A DNA stretch of 37,250 nt. Origin: Raineyella sp964402325 (GTDB lineage Bacteria > Actinomycetota > Actinomycetes > Propionibacteriales > Propionibacteriaceae). The position numbers and the translations under genes were made by a program. The notes under the pieces are model-generated. The model was given only the letters and a program-made list of their open reading frames with translations. It was not told where the DNA came from and did not search any database. The stretch spans positions 1-37,250 of the forward strand of contig CAYOBI010000014.1 of assembly GCA_964402325.1 (NCBI GenBank), read 5' to 3'. The stretch's first letter is position 1, and each line of letters opens with the position of its first letter. Below are positions 9,182-16,355 of this stretch, piece by piece.

Positions 9182-10272
9182 CCAATGTCGTGCTCGCCGG
9201 GGGTGGCACCGCCGGCCACACCTCGCCGCTGATCGCCACCGCCCACCGGCTCCGGGAACGTGAGCCCGGGGTGGGTCTGGTGGCCATCGGCACCCCCAAG
9301 GGCCTGGAGTCCCGGGTGGTGCCGGCGGCCGGTCTCGACCTCGAGCTCATCGACCCGGTCCCGCTCCCACGCCGGCTCACCGTCGACCTGGCCAAGGTTC
9401 CGTACCGACTGCGCCGCGCCGTCAACCAGGCCCGGCACATCCTCAAGAACCACGCCGCCGACGTGCTGGTCGGCTTCGGCGGGTACGTGTCGATGCCCGC
9501 CTACCTGGCCGCCAGGGAACTGCGGGTGCCGATCGTCGTGCACGAGCAGAACGCCGTCCCGGGAGTGGCGAACAAGGTCGCCACCCGGCTGACCGACCGG
9601 GTCGCCGTCACCTTCCCCGGCACCCCGCTGCGCCACGCCAGGGTGATCGGCATGCCTCTGCGCGCCGAGATCACCGAGCTGGACCGGGACGCGGTCGCGC
9701 CGGGCGCGCGGGCCGAGTTCGGGCTCGAGGAGGGGCTGCCGACCGTGCTGGTCAGCGGGGGGTCCCAGGGTGCCCGCAGCATCAACACCGCCATCGCCGA
9801 CGCCTACCCGGAGCTGATCGCCCGCGGCATCCAGGTGCTGCACGTCCTCGGCCCGAAGAACTTCCGCGAGGGCATGGGCCCCGTCGTCGACGAGGCCACC
9901 GGCGCGTCGTACCGTCCGGTCGCGTACGTCGACGCGATGGAGAAGGCGTACGCGGTGGCCGACCTGATGGTGGGCCGTTCCGGGGCCGGCACCGTGATGG
10001 AGACGATCGCCGTCGGCCTGCCGTCGGTGCTCGTCCCGCTGCCGCACGGCAACGGCGAACAGGCCCGCAACGCCGACGCCCTGGTCGCGGCCGGTGGCGC
10101 CCTCCGGTTGACCGACGCCCGGTGCACCGGCGACGCCCTGCTCGAGATCGTCGCCCCGCTGGTCACCGACCCGGACCGACTGTCCAGGATGCGGGCCGCC
10201 GGGCGCGGGATGCTGCCCGGAAACGCCGCCGACCTGCTCTGCGACATGATCCTCGAGGCGGCCCGCCGATGA
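9178..10272 (+). CDS. murG: MurG, lipid II-forming GlcNAc transferase
   Basis: MurG transfers GlcNAc from UDP-GlcNAc to lipid I on the inner membrane face, giving lipid II. The 364-residue GT-B fold protein begins with the glycine-rich loop GGGTAGH (residues 8-14), and has VGFGGYVSMPAY, HEQNAVPG and the C-terminal UDP-sugar site GGSQGARSIN and GRSGAGTVME. The start ATG 9178 overlaps the ftsW stop; GGGAAGAAG lies upstream. The longer frame from 8986 covers the end of ftsW and was rejected. Its stop overlaps the murC start as ATGA. Confidence 0.97.
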   Translation: MTNVVLAGGGTAGHTSPLIATAHRLREREPGVGLVAIGTPKGLESRVVPAAGLDLELIDPVPLPRRLTVDLAKVPYRLRRAVNQARHILKNHAADVLVGFGGYVSMPAYLAARELRVPIVVHEQNAVPGVANKVATRLTDRVAVTFPGTPLRHARVIGMPLRAEITELDRDAVAPGARAEFGLEEGLPTVLVSGGSQGARSINTAIADAYPELIARGIQVLHVLGPKNFREGMGPVVDEATGASYRPVAYVDAMEKAYAVADLMVGRSGAGTVMETIAVGLPSVLVPLPHGNGEQARNADALVAAGGALRLTDARCTGDALLEIVAPLVTDPDRLSRMRAAGRGMLPGNAADLLCDMILEAARR

Positions 10273-11678
10273 GCCTGGTCACCCCGGTCGAACTGGTCGA
10301 CCCCCGTACGGTCGGGCCGGTCCACTTCATCGCCATCGGCGGGGCCGGGATGTCCGGCATCGCCGCCCTCTACGCCGACCTCGGGCTGGCCGTCTCCGGC
10401 TCGGACCGGGCCGACTCGGCCAACCTCGCGATGTTGCGCAGCCACGGCGTGCGCACCTACGTCGGCCACGATGCCGGCCAGCTCGGCGACGCCCGTACGG
10501 TGGTCGTCTCCTCCGCGGTGCGGGAGGACAACCCCGAACTGGCCGAGGCCCGCCGCCGTGGCCTGCGGGTCTGGCACCGCAGTGCCGCGCTCGCTGCCCT
10601 GATGCTGGGCCGCCCCGGCATCGCCGTCGGCGGGACGCACGGCAAGACCACCACCTCCGCGATGATCGCCCACGTCCTGGTCCGGACCGGCACCGACGGC
10701 GGCTACGTCGTCGGCGCCCCGCTCGCGACGGGGGAGAGCTCCCGGCTCGGGGCCCCGGGCAGCCCGTTCGTGGTCGAGGCGGACGAGTCGGACGGCTCGT
10801 TCCTGCAGTACCCGGCGCGGATCTGCCTGGTCACCAACGTCGAGGCCGACCACCTGGACAACTGGGGCACCCCCGAGGCGTACGCCGACGGGTTCGTCCG
10901 GTTCGCCGCCGGTGCCGGTGAGCTGGCGGTGGTGAACGTCGACGGCCCCGGTGGCGTCGCCCTCGCCGCCGCGCTGGCCGACCGTCCGCACGTCACGTAC
11001 GGCACCGCCGGGACGGCCGATGTGCGGATCACCGACGTCAGCCATGACGCCGCCGGGGTGCGGGGCACCGTCAGGCTGCCCGCGGGAGAGGTCCGGCTGG
11101 CGCTCGGGGTCCCCGGCCTGCACAACCTCACCAACGCCGCGGCCGCGCTGGTCGCCGTCTCCGGCCTGGGGATCGACCCGGTCGCCGCCGCGGCAGCGCT
11201 GGCGGACTTCCGGGGGGCCCACCGCCGGTTCGAGCCGGTCGGCGAGGCCGGCGGCGTACGGGTGGTGGACGACTACGCCCACCACCCGACCGAGATCGAC
11301 GCCGTGTTGGCCGCCGCCCGCGACGCCGTCGGGAACGGGCGGGTCGTCGCCTGCTTCCAGCCGCACCTCTACTCCCGCACCCGCGACTTCGCCCCCGCCT
11401 TCGGCCGGGCGTTGGCCGCGGCCGACGAGGTCGTGCTGATGGACATCTACGGGGCGCGCGAGGAGCCGATGCCCGGGGTGACCACGGCGCTGATCGGCGA
11501 CGTGACCGCGGGCGTGCTGGGCGCCGAGCGGGTGCACGCCGTCCACTCGCACCGTGCCGCGGCCGAGACCCTCGCCGCCCTCGCCCGGCCGGGCGACATC
11601 GTGCTCACCATCGGGGCCGGTGACGTCACCACCGTCGGTCCGCAGGTCGTCGAGGCCCTGGCCGGCACGAGCCGCTGA
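10269..11678 (+). CDS. murC: MurC, UDP-MurNAc L-alanine ligase
   Basis: MurC adds L-alanine to UDP-MurNAc, the first amino acid of the stem peptide. The 469-residue protein shows the N-terminal Rossmann loop IGGAGMSGIA, the ATP loop GGTHGKTTTSAMIA with K126, EADESDGSF in the central domain, and DDYAHHPTEI at the start of the C-terminal domain. ATG 10269 overlaps the murG stop. The gene ends one base before ftsQ. The order murG-murC-ftsQ without ddlB or murB in between is common in actinobacteria. Confidence 0.97.
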   Translation: MSLVTPVELVDPRTVGPVHFIAIGGAGMSGIAALYADLGLAVSGSDRADSANLAMLRSHGVRTYVGHDAGQLGDARTVVVSSAVREDNPELAEARRRGLRVWHRSAALAALMLGRPGIAVGGTHGKTTTSAMIAHVLVRTGTDGGYVVGAPLATGESSRLGAPGSPFVVEADESDGSFLQYPARICLVTNVEADHLDNWGTPEAYADGFVRFAAGAGELAVVNVDGPGGVALAAALADRPHVTYGTAGTADVRITDVSHDAAGVRGTVRLPAGEVRLALGVPGLHNLTNAAAALVAVSGLGIDPVAAAAALADFRGAHRRFEPVGEAGGVRVVDDYAHHPTEIDAVLAAARDAVGNGRVVACFQPHLYSRTRDFAPAFGRALAAADEVVLMDIYGAREEPMPGVTTALIGDVTAGVLGAERVHAVHSHRAAAETLAALARPGDIVLTIGAGDVTTVGPQVVEALAGTSR

Positions 11679-11679
11679 G

Positions 11680-12784
11680 ATGGCCCGGCGTCCCACCGGG
11701 GCCGGACCCGCCGAGCCGGCACGGTCCTCCCGTCCGCACCACCACCGCGAGGCGCAGGGCCCCACGGATGTGCGTGCCGACCACGGGCCTGCAGACCACG
11801 GGCNNNNNNNNNNNNNNNNNNNNNNNNNNNNNNNNNNNNNNNNNNNNNNNNNNNNNNNNNNNNNNNNNNNNNNNNNNNNNNNNNNNNNNNNNNNNNNNNN
11901 NNNGCCCCACGGATGTGCGTGCCGACCACGGGCCTGCAGACCACGGGCATGCAGACCAGGGGCATGCAGACCGCCGGCAGGGGGAGCCCCTCGGCCTCGA
12001 CCCTGCCGCGGAGCGCGCCGGACGTGGCGCTCGCGGTGCGCGGGGTGCCCGCAGGAACCGGCACGACCCTGTCGCCGACCTGACCGGGCCGATCCGGCTG
12101 CGCCGGGAACAGGCCGTCCGCCGCCAACGCCGTCGTCTGCTGGTCGCGCTGGTGCTCAGCGTGCTGGTCGCCGCGGCCGTATGGCTGGTGGCCCTGTCGC
12201 CGGTGCTCGCGACCCGGGCCGTCGTCGTCCGGGGCACCGCGCTGCTGACCGCCGACCAGGTCACCACCGCCGCGGCGGTGCCGAGCGGGGTCCCGCTGGT
12301 CCGGCAGGACACCGCCGCGATCGCCGCTCGGGTCCGGACCCTGGCCCCGGTGCGCGACGTCACCGTCACCCGGGCCTGGCCGGACACCATCACCCTGCAG
12401 GTCACCGAACGCACCCCGGTCGTCCTCTTCCCGGTGAACGGGACCTACCTGCTCGTCGATGCCGAGGGGCAGGCGTACGCCCAGGTGGCCGACGCGCCCC
12501 AGGACGTCCTGCAGGCCCGAGGGGCGGCCGACGACGTGGCCGTGACCTCCGCCGTCGGGCGCACCGTGGCGACGCTGCCGGGGTCGATCCGCAGCCAGGT
12601 GAAGGGCGTACGGGCCGAGTCTGCGGCCGCCGTCACGCTGGAGCTCGACAAGGGACGTACGGTCGTCTGGGGCGGTCCGGAGGACCCCCAGCTGAAGGGA
12701 CAGGTCCTCGACGTCCTGCTGAAACAGGTCGGTGGGGCGAAGGTGTACGACGTCTCCGCCCCGGCGTTCCCGACCACCCGGTGA
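11680..12784 (+). CDS. ftsQ: FtsQ, divisome membrane protein, interrupted by an assembly gap
   Basis: FtsQ links early and late divisome proteins from the membrane. The part before the gap starts at ATG 11680, one base after murC, and encodes a His/Arg-rich cytoplasmic N-terminus. The part after the gap encodes a pentapeptide repeat, a basic stretch, one membrane helix (LLVALVLSVLVAAAVWLVAL) and a POTRA domain beginning VVVRGTALLTADQV, followed by the FtsQ/DivIB domain. The two parts are in different frames only because of the 100-N filler: the same 45 bases stand on both sides, and merging them gives 960 bases, an intact frame of 319 residues. The true repeat number is unknown. Function is assigned from domain order and position before ftsZ. 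Confidence 0.88.
11776..11980 (+). repeat. 15-bp tandem repeat in ftsQ spanning the gap
   Basis: The unit is about GCAGACCACGGGCAT and encodes ADHGP, ADHGH, ADQGH and a degenerate ADRRQ. Clear units lie at 11921-11980, and a copy of the first two lies at 11776-11803 before the gap. The array is in the cytoplasmic N-terminus of FtsQ, ahead of the membrane helix. Its low complexity is the probable reason for the assembly break. Confidence 0.75.
11804..11903. other. Assembly gap of 100 N, probably a placeholder
   Basis: Exactly 100 N separate two copies of an identical 45-base sequence (11759-11803 and 11904-11948). A round gap size and identical contig ends suggest that a scaffolder joined contigs that overlap or that end in the same repeat, so the length should not be read as real. 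Confidence 0.9.
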
Positions 12785-12830
12785 CCGGTGCCCGGACCGG
12801 GTCAGCGGTCCCACAACGGGGGACATGCCT

Positions 12831-12850
12831 AGAGTTGAGGTTGAGACTCT
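12831..12850 (+). promoter_or_regulatory. Imperfect palindromic element upstream of ftsZ
   Basis: The ftsQ-ftsZ spacer of 257 bases holds AGAGT...ACTCT arms around TTGAGGTTGAG, preceded by GACAT. A GACAT/TTGAGGTTGAG-like element in this position recalls ftsZ upstream regions of other actinobacteria, but that is from memory. It could be a regulator site or part of a promoter. Confidence 0.35.
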
Positions 12851-12952
12851 CGGCGCGTCGCGGGGGGCTTGTGGACTTTGTCCGCGCGATCCTCCTAGCC
12901 TGAACAGCAGCCCTGGGGCGGCAGCCTGTCCCAGTGTTCGGACAGGTGAACG

Positions 12953-12981
12953 GTGTTCGACACCCCGGCCTCCGGTAGTGT
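12953..12981 (+). promoter_or_regulatory. Candidate ftsZ promoter
   Basis: TAGTGT (12976-12981) fits a -10 element, with GTGTTC 17 bases upstream as a weak -35. It would give a leader of about 54 bases before the GTG start. A second TAnnnT (TAGCCT, 12896-12901) is possible. ftsZ is known to have several promoters in actinobacteria; none is proven here. Confidence 0.3.
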
Positions 12982-13041
12982 CGGACCTCCCCTCACCGGG
13001 AACCTGTGCGAGTCCGATATCCAGAAGCGAGGCGGGACCCC

Positions 13042-14232
13042 GTGGCGAGTGCATCCCAGAACTACTTGGCCGTGATCAAGGTCGTCGGTGTCGGCGGCGG
13101 TGGCGTCAACGCCGTCAACCGGATGATGGAGGCCGGGCTCCAGGGTGTCGAGTTCATCGCGATCAACACGGACGCCCAGGCCCTGCTGATGAGCGATGCC
13201 GACGTCAAGCTCGACATCGGCCGCGAACTGACCCGCGGCCTCGGCGCCGGCGCCGACCCGGACAAGGGCCGCCAGGCCGCCGAGGACCACGCCGACGAGA
13301 TCGAGGAGGCGCTGAAGGGCGCCGACATGGTGTTCGTCACCGCCGGTGAGGGGGGTGGCACCGGCACCGGTGGGGCTCCGGTCGTCGCCCGCGTGGCCCG
13401 CGCCCTGGGCGCCCTGACCATCGGTGTCGTCACCAAGCCGTTCAAGTTCGAGGGCAAGCGGCGCAGCCGCCAGGCCGACGACGGCATCGCGACGCTGCGC
13501 GAAGAGGTCGACACCCTCATCACCATCCCGAACGACAAGCTGCTCGACATGACCGACCAGCAGGTCGCCATCCTCGACGCCTTCCGCCAGGCCGACACCG
13601 TCCTCTACCAGGGCGTCTCGGGCATCACGAACCTGATCACCACCCCCGGCCTGATCAACCTCGACTTCGCCGACGTCAAGTCGGTGATGGCGAACGCCGG
13701 TTCGGCGCTGATGGGCATCGGCATGGCACGCGGAGAGGACCGGGCCCGGATCGCCGCCGAGATGGCCATCTCCTCCCCGCTGCTGGAAGCCAGCGTCGAC
13801 GGTGCCCACGGGGTTCTGCTGTCGATCGCCGGTGGGTCCGACCTCGGCCTGTTCGAGGTGTCCGCTGCCGCCGACCTGATCGAGCAGGCCGCCGCCGACG
13901 ACGCCAACATCATCTTCGGCACGATCATCGACGACTCCCTCGGCGACGAGGTCCGGGTCACCGTGATCGCCGCCGGGTTCGACGGGGGTGAGCCCCCGAG
14001 GCGTGAGCAGGGCGTGACCCGGCGGACCAATGACGCCGCCGCCCGTCCGCAGCCCCAGGCCGCGCCGCAGCCGACCACGGGCTGGGGCCCGGGGGCGTCG
14101 ACCCCCGCCGCACAGCCTGCCCCCGCGTCGAGCGCGTCCTCGCCCAGCGAGGTGCGCAACGGCTTCGGCCCCTCGCCGGCCAAGCCGCAGAACGACCTGA
14201 CCGACATCGACCTGCCCGACTTCCTCGGCTGA
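13042..14232 (+). CDS. ftsZ: FtsZ, tubulin-like cell division GTPase
   Basis: FtsZ polymerises into the Z-ring that organises division. The 396-residue protein begins ASASQNYLAVIKVVGVGGGG, has the tubulin signature GGGTGTG at residues 104-110, and the catalytic T7 loop NLDFADV. The GTPase core ends near residue 320; a Pro/Ala/Gln-rich linker follows, and the conserved tail peptide DIDLPDFL, which binds SepF and other partners, ends the protein. GTG 13042 is chosen because GAGGCGGG lies just upstream and homologues start with similar QNYLAVIKVVG; the in-frame GTG at 13006 adds 12 unusual residues. It opens the second part of the cluster, nine bases before pgeF. Confidence 0.98.
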   Translation: MASASQNYLAVIKVVGVGGGGVNAVNRMMEAGLQGVEFIAINTDAQALLMSDADVKLDIGRELTRGLGAGADPDKGRQAAEDHADEIEEALKGADMVFVTAGEGGGTGTGGAPVVARVARALGALTIGVVTKPFKFEGKRRSRQADDGIATLREEVDTLITIPNDKLLDMTDQQVAILDAFRQADTVLYQGVSGITNLITTPGLINLDFADVKSVMANAGSALMGIGMARGEDRARIAAEMAISSPLLEASVDGAHGVLLSIAGGSDLGLFEVSAAADLIEQAAADDANIIFGTIIDDSLGDEVRVTVIAAGFDGGEPPRREQGVTRRTNDAAARPQPQAAPQPTTGWGPGASTPAAQPAPASSASSPSEVRNGFGPSPAKPQNDLTDIDLPDFLG

Positions 14233-14241
14233 CCCCGCACG

Positions 14242-14985
14242 GTGTGGGACCTGCTCAAGCGACCCGACGCCGGACCCGCCCGCGGGGTAGGCGTCGGCTT
14301 CACCGACCGTGACGGCGGCGTCACGCCCGCGGTCGGCTCGCTGAGCTTCGGCGCCCTCGACGGCGGCGCCGTGGCCCGCGCCGAGAATCTCCGCCGGATC
14401 CGCGTCGACGCCGGCCTCGACCGGGTCGTGACACTGCGCCAGGTGCACTCCGCGCGGGTGCACGTCGTCGACGACGACGTCCTCTCCCGGTGGGGCGAGG
14501 ACGCCCAGCCGGAGGGCGACGCCCTGGTGGCCGGACCGGGCCTGCGGCGCACCGCTCTCGCGGTCCGGGCCGCCGACTGCGTGCCCATCGTGCTGGCAGA
14601 CCCCGCCGCCCGGGTGATCGGGGCGGCCCACGCCGGCCGGGCCGGCGTCCTGTCCGGGATCCTGACGGCCACCGTCGCCGCGATGCGCGACCTGGGGGCG
14701 CGGGAGCTGACCGCCTGGGTCGGCCCGCACATCCATGGCGAGTGCTACGAGGTGCCCGTGGAGATGGCCGAGGCGGCCGCCGCCCTGGTGCCGGAGACCC
14801 GAGGCACGACCCGCTGGGGGACCCCGGCGATCGACCTCACCGCCGGGGTGGCGGCCCAACTGGCCGTCGCCGGGGTGACCGTGGCGTACGTCGGACCCTG
14901 CACCCTGACCGGCGAGACCCTGCACAGCCATCGGCGCGACGGCGCGAGGGCCGGCCGCCAGCTCGGCCTGGTCTGGCTCGACTGA
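14242..14985 (+). CDS. pgeF: PgeF/YfiH-family peptidoglycan editing factor
   Basis: This family (formerly called multicopper polyphenol oxidase or laccase-like) removes wrong amino acids from UDP-MurNAc precursors in E. coli and acts as a purine nucleoside enzyme in some studies. The 247-residue protein has the zinc-binding His/Cys/His set in LRQVHSARVH, RAADCVPIVL and GAAHAGRAGVLSG. The GTG start at 14242 lies nine bases after the ftsZ stop; a second GTG overlaps at 14244. No good Shine-Dalgarno is visible, so coupling to ftsZ is likely. The usual next gene, yggS, is missing before sepF. Confidence 0.9.
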   Translation: MWDLLKRPDAGPARGVGVGFTDRDGGVTPAVGSLSFGALDGGAVARAENLRRIRVDAGLDRVVTLRQVHSARVHVVDDDVLSRWGEDAQPEGDALVAGPGLRRTALAVRAADCVPIVLADPAARVIGAAHAGRAGVLSGILTATVAAMRDLGARELTAWVGPHIHGECYEVPVEMAEAAAALVPETRGTTRWGTPAIDLTAGVAAQLAVAGVTVAYVGPCTLTGETLHSHRRDGARAGRQLGLVWLD

Positions 14986-15100
14986 TCCCCGCCCCGACGC
15001 GGGCGCACGACCGGGCCGTCCCGGACGCGCCCCCTGACGCCACGGCGGCCACCGGCGGGCGTGTCGCCGTCGGGATACCGGAGCGATCCGGGCCGCACTG

Positions 15101-15106
15101 TATCGT
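15101..15106 (+). promoter_or_regulatory. Candidate sepF promoter -10
   Basis: TATCGT lies in the 198-base pgeF-sepF spacer and would give a transcript starting near 15113 with a leader of about 71 bases. No -35 is evident. Nothing else is recognised in the spacer. Confidence 0.3.
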
Positions 15107-15183
15107 CACTGAGTGATTGCACACCCGTTGTCTGCACGCCCGGGTGCGAGCCCGCAGCGGACGACACGGAGGAAGGATCTCGG

Positions 15184-15810
15184 ATGGCTCAGTGGGTCAA
15201 GCGCGCCAGCGAGTGGATCGGCCTGGGCCCTCGGGAGACCGACCGCTACGACGACTACGACGAGCTGCCCGCCCGCGGACGCGAGCGGGTCCTCGGTGAC
15301 GACTACGGTGACGAGTCCGGGACGTACGAGGACAGCGGGGTGTACGAGGAGCTGTACCACCCGGACGAGGACGACTACGACGAGTCGCCCCACGAGCACA
15401 CGGAGGTCACCGAGATGGTCCCGGCACGCGGCAGCCAGGGACGGACGCCCGCTGCCGTCCCCACCTCCCTGCGGCCCCCGGCCGAGCCCGAGCCCTATCG
15501 GGAGCCCCCGGTCGAGCCGTCGCGGACGGCGGACATCAACCGGATCATCTTCATCACCCCGAAGACCTTCAACGAGGCCCGCAGCATCGGGGAGAACTTC
15601 CGGGACGGCTTCCCGGTGATCATCAACCTGTCGTTCATGGAACACGACCACGCCCGGCGCGTCGTCGACTTCGCCTCCGGCCTGATCTTCGGCCTGAACG
15701 GTTCCATCGAGAAGGTCGACAACGGGGTGTTCCTGCTCTCACCGCACAACGTCCGGGTGACGACCGAGGACAGACAGCGAATTGCCGAGGGCTTCTACAA
15801 TCAGAGTTGA
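15184..15810 (+). CDS. sepF: SepF, membrane anchor of the Z-ring
   Basis: SepF binds the FtsZ tail and tethers the Z-ring to the membrane; in actinobacteria, which lack FtsA, it is essential. ATG 15184 follows GGAGGAAGG and gives 208 residues. The N-terminus MAQWVKRASEWIGLG is an amphipathic membrane-binding helix. An acidic, Tyr/Asp/Glu-rich flexible region covers about residues 20-110, and the SepF core starts at INRIIFITPKTFNEA and contains DGFPVIINLSFME and DFASGLIFGLNGSIEKV. The acidic linker is long but within the actinobacterial range. yggT follows 27 bases downstream. Confidence 0.96.
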   Translation: MAQWVKRASEWIGLGPRETDRYDDYDELPARGRERVLGDDYGDESGTYEDSGVYEELYHPDEDDYDESPHEHTEVTEMVPARGSQGRTPAAVPTSLRPPAEPEPYREPPVEPSRTADINRIIFITPKTFNEARSIGENFRDGFPVIINLSFMEHDHARRVVDFASGLIFGLNGSIEKVDNGVFLLSPHNVRVTTEDRQRIAEGFYNQS

Positions 15811-15837
15811 CCTGTTCGCTCTGCTGATCGGAAGTCC

Positions 15838-16137
15838 ATGCTGACCACCCTCGGTCTCGTCATCCATGCCGTCCTGTGGCTCTTCATGGCGCTGCTGTTC
15901 ATCCGGATGATCCTGTCCTGGGTGCCGGTCCTCGCCCCGCAGTGGCGGCCGAAGGGCCTGGTCCTGGTCCTTGCCGAGACCACCTACAGCGTCACCGATC
16001 CGCCGCTGAAGTGGCTCGGCCGCTTCATCCGCCCCGTGCGGATGGGCAACATGGCCTTCGACGTGTCGTTCCTGGTGCTCTACTTCGTGGTCTGGATGCT
16101 GATGCGCCTCAATGCGGCCTTCCTGATCGGCGCCTGA
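15838..16137 (+). CDS. YggT-family membrane protein
   Basis: This 99-residue protein has two hydrophobic segments, near residues 5-25 and 70-95, separated by a loop with SVTDPPLKWLGRFIRPVRMG, the typical YggT signature (D-P-xx-L-xx-x-R). The family lies beside sepF or divIVA across Gram-positive bacteria and is thought to help division or membrane homeostasis; its biochemical role is not settled. The start ATG 15838 is preceded by CGGAAG. Confidence 0.9.
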   Translation: MLTTLGLVIHAVLWLFMALLFIRMILSWVPVLAPQWRPKGLVLVLAETTYSVTDPPLKWLGRFIRPVRMGNMAFDVSFLVLYFVVWMLMRLNAAFLIGA

Positions 16138-16190
16138 CCGTCCAGCGGGGCGGCGGGGTCCACCAACCTTCAGGTGCCGGGTGAGGGTTG

Positions 16191-16215
16191 CCGCGGGTCT
16201 GCTTGCGACCCGCGG
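16191..16215 (+). terminator. Hairpin after yggT
   Basis: CCGCGGGTC and GACCCGCGG form a perfect 9-bp stem with a 7-base loop. No T-run follows. It may end or attenuate the ftsZ-sepF-yggT transcript before divIVA. Confidence 0.4.
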
Positions 16216-16270
16216 CGGGGCTGAATACCGTAGCCACGTACAGACGGACGGTACTGTTGGGGTAGGCTTT

Positions 16271-16307
16271 TTGGCCGACCGCAGTAGCCTCGTCCGAGGC
16301 GGGCCAA
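16271..16307 (+). repeat. Nested inverted repeat in the divIVA leader
   Basis: TTGGCC (16271-16276) and GGCCAA (16302-16307) enclose a second hairpin, GCCTCG-TC-CGAGGC (16287-16300). It lies about 50 bases before the divIVA start in a 218-base spacer with several TAnnnT hexamers. It may be an operator or a leader RNA structure; I cannot assign a promoter with confidence. Confidence 0.4.
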
Positions 16308-16355
16308 TGCTTTCCGTTGGACATCCGGTCCACTGGACGATTTCGAGGTGAACGT

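Noticed and set aside
11554..12903. A frameshift or pseudogene in ftsQ
   Set aside because: The change of frame is fully explained by the placeholder gap; merging the duplicate 45 bases restores the frame.
11447..13054. A - strand frame crossing the N gap
   Set aside because: It depends on reading through N and has no family features.
14986..15183. A possible yggS remnant
   Set aside because: Translation of the spacer shows no PLP-protein motif and it is too short to judge.
15113..15619. A possible leaderless ORF starting six bases after TATCGT upstream of sepF
   Set aside because: It runs through sepF in another frame with Ser/Arg/Thr-rich content; more likely the box is only the sepF promoter.
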